Source: Baffinella frigidus (taxonomy: Eukaryota; Cryptophyceae; Cryptomonadales; Baffinellaceae). From it: 10,296 bases of DNA. This document shows positions 7,914 through 10,296 of this stretch, one piece after another. Below the pieces are notes generated by a model. That model had not been told where the DNA came from. It was given only the letters and a program-made list of their open reading frames with translations, and did no database searches. Location: NCBI GenBank assembly GCA_026770585.1, contig MU647164.1, forward strand, positions 99,515-109,810, written 5' to 3'. The position numbers and the translations under genes were made by a program. Numbering within the stretch: the stretch's first letter is position 1; each line of letters begins with the position of its first letter.

Positions 7914-10078
7914 CTAGAAGTGCAGGCGGAGACCAGGATCTGTGCTCTGGCTCAGCTTCCCCCGCGCACTCACGTACTCTTCGCCCCAGTAGTCTGCCCC
8001 TAGCTCCAGTCCCCCCAGCTCGGCAGGTTTCTCGGCAGCAGGGCGATGCTCTCTGCCTGCCGCAGCGAGAGGTGCGTCGCAGTCTCTGGCGGCGTGAGAG
8101 GCACGCGGGTGCGTGAGCACTCGGACAACTGCCGAATGCCCTTTGCGCATCGCCAGGTCGAGTGGCGAATTGCCGCCCCTGCCGCGAGAGTGACACCAGG
8201 CGCCAAAGAGTTAGGGTAGATGGTGTGTGGTGGCGAGAGGCGCGCGCGCTTGCAGGCAGGCAGGCACACACACAGTCACAGGTCCACGCACGGATGACCG
8301 CTCTCCGCTTCCCCGGACCGCACGGGAAGGACAGAGGGGCGCAACCTGTCGAGGATGTTGGCATCTGCGCCAGCTGCGAGAAGCGTTTCTACGCACCGCG
8401 CGTGTCCTGCACCCCCACCGCGTCACGTCCGTGAGGTGCGTCTCTCACCCGAGCCGCATTTGCTAGAGCCCTAGCCACCTCGCTGTGGAAAGTCCAACAC
8501 ACAACCCATGCTTGCTGTATCACGAACGGAGCGGGCAGCGAGAGGCTTGCCGACAGCCTGGCATTCTAGAGGCGTCGGTCTGACGGCAGGCAAGGCTCGC
8601 TTCGCTTCGGCGAGACTCTCATCGGCTGTCCGTCTCCAGAGCAGCAAGCCCCCAGCTCCGGACTAGCTGGCAACAACACCTAGGCGCAGGGGCGGGAGGA
8701 GGCGCGGGAGGAGGAGAGGGCCTAAGACCGTTGGAGGCCGCGGCCGCGAGAGGCGTCCCCGAGAAACTGTCTCGCGCCGAAATGGCCGCGCCTGCCGCCA
8801 ACTGCGAGGCAGACACCCCCCTCTCAGCAGGGAACCGCACCCCAAGAGGGAGAACGTGGTCGTGTGAGCGCCGATGGAGCACACACTTGCAAGCTTGCTA
8901 GCAGCGAGTCAGCACACGCTTGCAGACAAGGCGGCAGTCGGCGGCACCCAAGGCGTGGCGGCGTGGCATGCTAGACTGCTTCCCAGGGGCCTTGTGCACA
9001 CAGACTCCCACTCCTCCCTGCAAGAGGGGGCGAAGTGGGGGTGTACCAAGATGGGGAGGGCGGCGAGGTTTCCGGCAGCTGCCGCGATGAGGAGAGGCGA
9101 GCGCCCGGCGCCGTCGCGCCCCCCCACGTCTGCCCCACCACCGTGTCCCACCAGCGCTGACACCTGCCCCCACCACACACCACCGCCGTCACCGCCACAC
9201 ACGCCCGAGCACGCACGGCCGTCAACGCGCCGTCTTCAACACAAGGCAGTGCGCGGGCAGGTAGTCGAGGAGTCGAGCACAGCCGAGCACAGCCTAGTCG
9301 AGGAGTCGAGCACAGCGAGCGGGAGCCAGCGGGGTTCAGGGCAGAAGTGATAGGGCTGAGCAAAGAACCATTTGGGCAGAGCCGCGCGTGGCAGCCATCT
9401 GGAGGGGAGTGATTCCGAAGCTGCCCTTGCGCGAGAGGTCTGCCCCTGCTCACTCGCGATCCACCAATCATGGGAAGGGGCTGAGGCTCCACCCAAGGGG
9501 GGGCCGTGCAGCGAGACCTTGGCAACATCTGCAAGGCGCCCTCTTTCAGAATCTGCATTCAATTTCACTCAGGCAATGTGCCACGGCACTCCCGGGGTGG
9601 AAACACACTTCTGGAGGAGGCATGGTGTGAGGATGAGGGGCAGGCAGACCGGCTTGGACAAGGACGGCGAGGACGTCGAGGCCACACTCACACCCTCCTG
9701 CGCCTCCCGCGCCTCCTTGGCCATGCGCGTCGGCATGCGTGCGTCCCGCGAACTCCGACAGCGCCTGCCAGTCGAGACACCGATCACGCCCCCCTTTGTA
9801 CTTGCTCTCGCTTCTCGCCAGACACATGATTCGCTGCGCTGGCTGGGAAAGCACCAGCGTGACGTGTGAGGCTTGGTAGGTGACACGCATGTGGGGAGCG
9901 TTACAAGCATGTGCGGAGCGTGATGCGCGCATGTGAGTGGTGAGGGGGGGGGCTGGACTGGTTGGCAGGCGGAACAGGAAGAGTTGCGATTGGCGCAGAG
10001 GAAGTGCGCTGCCGTCCACCCGCACTGCTCCTGGTCCACGCCGTTCACCTCCGCCCCACTTTCCAACGCTCCGCTCAC
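7914..10078 (-). CDS. Ankyrin-repeat protein, seven exons visible, 5' end not in window
   Basis: The exons on the minus strand are 10078-9959, 9764-9650, 9445-9369, 9163-9047, 8801-8729, 8406-8346 and 8178-7914. They add up to 276 codons with the TAG stop. Ankyrin repeats (33-residue helix-loop-helix units that bind partner proteins) are rebuilt across the splice joins. Examples are VQA|GADLSRKGSFGITPLQMA, GSAQM|VSALVGHGGGADVG, AALPIL|LAAGAAISARDSFS, ASN|GHARCVETLLAAGADA and NILD|RGGNSPLDLAMRKGHS. Six repeats can be traced. The first visible one (SGALESGAEVNGVDQEQCGW) and the second are degenerate, with a Gly-rich stretch replacing TPLH in the second. The last exon leaves the repeat region and ends GADYWGEEYVSARG...LRLHF. 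The protein is probably soluble or peripheral; the binding partner is unknown. The 9959/9764 junction is the least sure, since it leaves about six extra residues in the repeat. Confidence 0.85.
9262..9316. repeat. 22-bp direct repeat in an ankyrin-gene intron
   Basis: An exact 22-bp word starting TAGTCGAGGAGTCGAGCAC occurs at 9262-9283 and 9295-9316, a 33-bp period, with a partial CGAGCACAGC between. It lies in the 205-bp intron 9368-9164. Confidence 0.75.
9887..9939. repeat. Degenerate ~20-bp tandem repeat in an ankyrin-gene intron
   Basis: GCATGTG starts at 9887, 9907 and 9929, the first two followed by GGAGCGT. It lies in intron 9958-9765 and looks like a decayed minisatellite. Confidence 0.5.
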
Positions 10079-10136
10079 CTGTCCCAGCACCAACAGCCAC
10101 GCTCACTTCTCCATCTAACACCGACTGCCTTGAAAA

Positions 10137-10296
10137 TTCTGAGGCGACAATCAAGAGTTAGAAGCCATGCCTCGTGACTTCTGAGGCGTCCCTCGCGAGT
10201 AAGTTTGGTAGCCATCCCTCGATATTTCCAGGGCGCTCCTCGAGAGTTAAAAGCCATCCCTCAAAATTTCTGAGGCGTCTCTCGAGAGTGAGTAGA
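10137..10296. repeat. Tandem repeat of 42-47 bp running off the window end
   Basis: Units start at 10137, 10179, 10226 and 10268 (the last cut by the window end). Each opens TTCTGAGGCG or TTCCAGGGCG, contains a CTCGAGAGTTA-like word, and then AGCCATCCCTC. The repeat lies just upstream of the first visible ankyrin exon, so it is intronic or 5' flanking to that gene. The CTCGAGAG core is palindromic. Confidence 0.8.

Noticed and set aside
8874-9350. 158-aa plus-strand frame and the opposite frames nearby
   Set aside because: It covers an ankyrin exon and two introns on the opposite strand. Its Pro/His-rich composition is typical of a shadow.
9508-9558. Small minus-strand exon-like piece encoding MQILKEGALQML
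   Set aside because: It looked ankyrin-like, but the flanking exons 9764-9650 and 9445-9369 join directly in phase and in ankyrin spacing, so it lies in the intron.

Overview
The window reads as nuclear DNA of a GC-rich eukaryote, most likely a unicellular alga. The evidence is short GT-AG introns (about 60 to 700 nt) in every gene, AATAAA-type polyadenylation hexamers, high G/C at third codon positions, runs of Glu, Gln, Ala and Gly, and plant/algal-type telomere motif (CCCTAAA/TTTAGGG) inside introns. A haptophyte is my best guess from overall style, but this is inference; no marker gene fixes the taxon.

Layout. (1) 29-1353, +: the 3' part of a multi-exon gene for a charged, Glu-rich protein of unknown function. 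(2) 1354-2506: no convincing gene; it holds a perfect 70-bp inverted repeat around an AT-rich loop and one copy of a ~135-bp dispersed repeat. (3) 4531-2605, -: a three-exon gene for a 475-aa multi-pass membrane protein with a long hydrophilic N-terminus. (4) 4532-4929: a divergent promoter region with the second copy of the dispersed repeat, an AT-rich TATA-like stretch and a hairpin just before the next start codon. (5) 4930-7684, +: a five-exon gene for a ~374-aa signal-anchored protein with a coiled-coil-like helix and an acidic tail. Its first two introns are made almost wholly of degenerate telomere-like repeat, with a 47-nt micro-exon between them. (6) 10078-7914, -: seven exons of an ankyrin-repeat gene, 5' end outside the window, convergent with gene 5. 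(7) 10137-10296: a 42-47-bp tandem repeat running off the end.

The gene models were built by following reading phase across GT...AG borders. The membrane gene (476 codons with stop), the signal-anchored gene (375) and the visible ankyrin exons (276) each join to a whole number of codons. The ankyrin joins also rebuild canonical ankyrin spacing across most borders. No shared pathway links the four genes; they look like ordinary neighbouring eukaryotic genes. The unusual content is structural: the telomere-like introns with an embedded micro-exon, the perfect foldback, and the repeat pair flanking the membrane gene.
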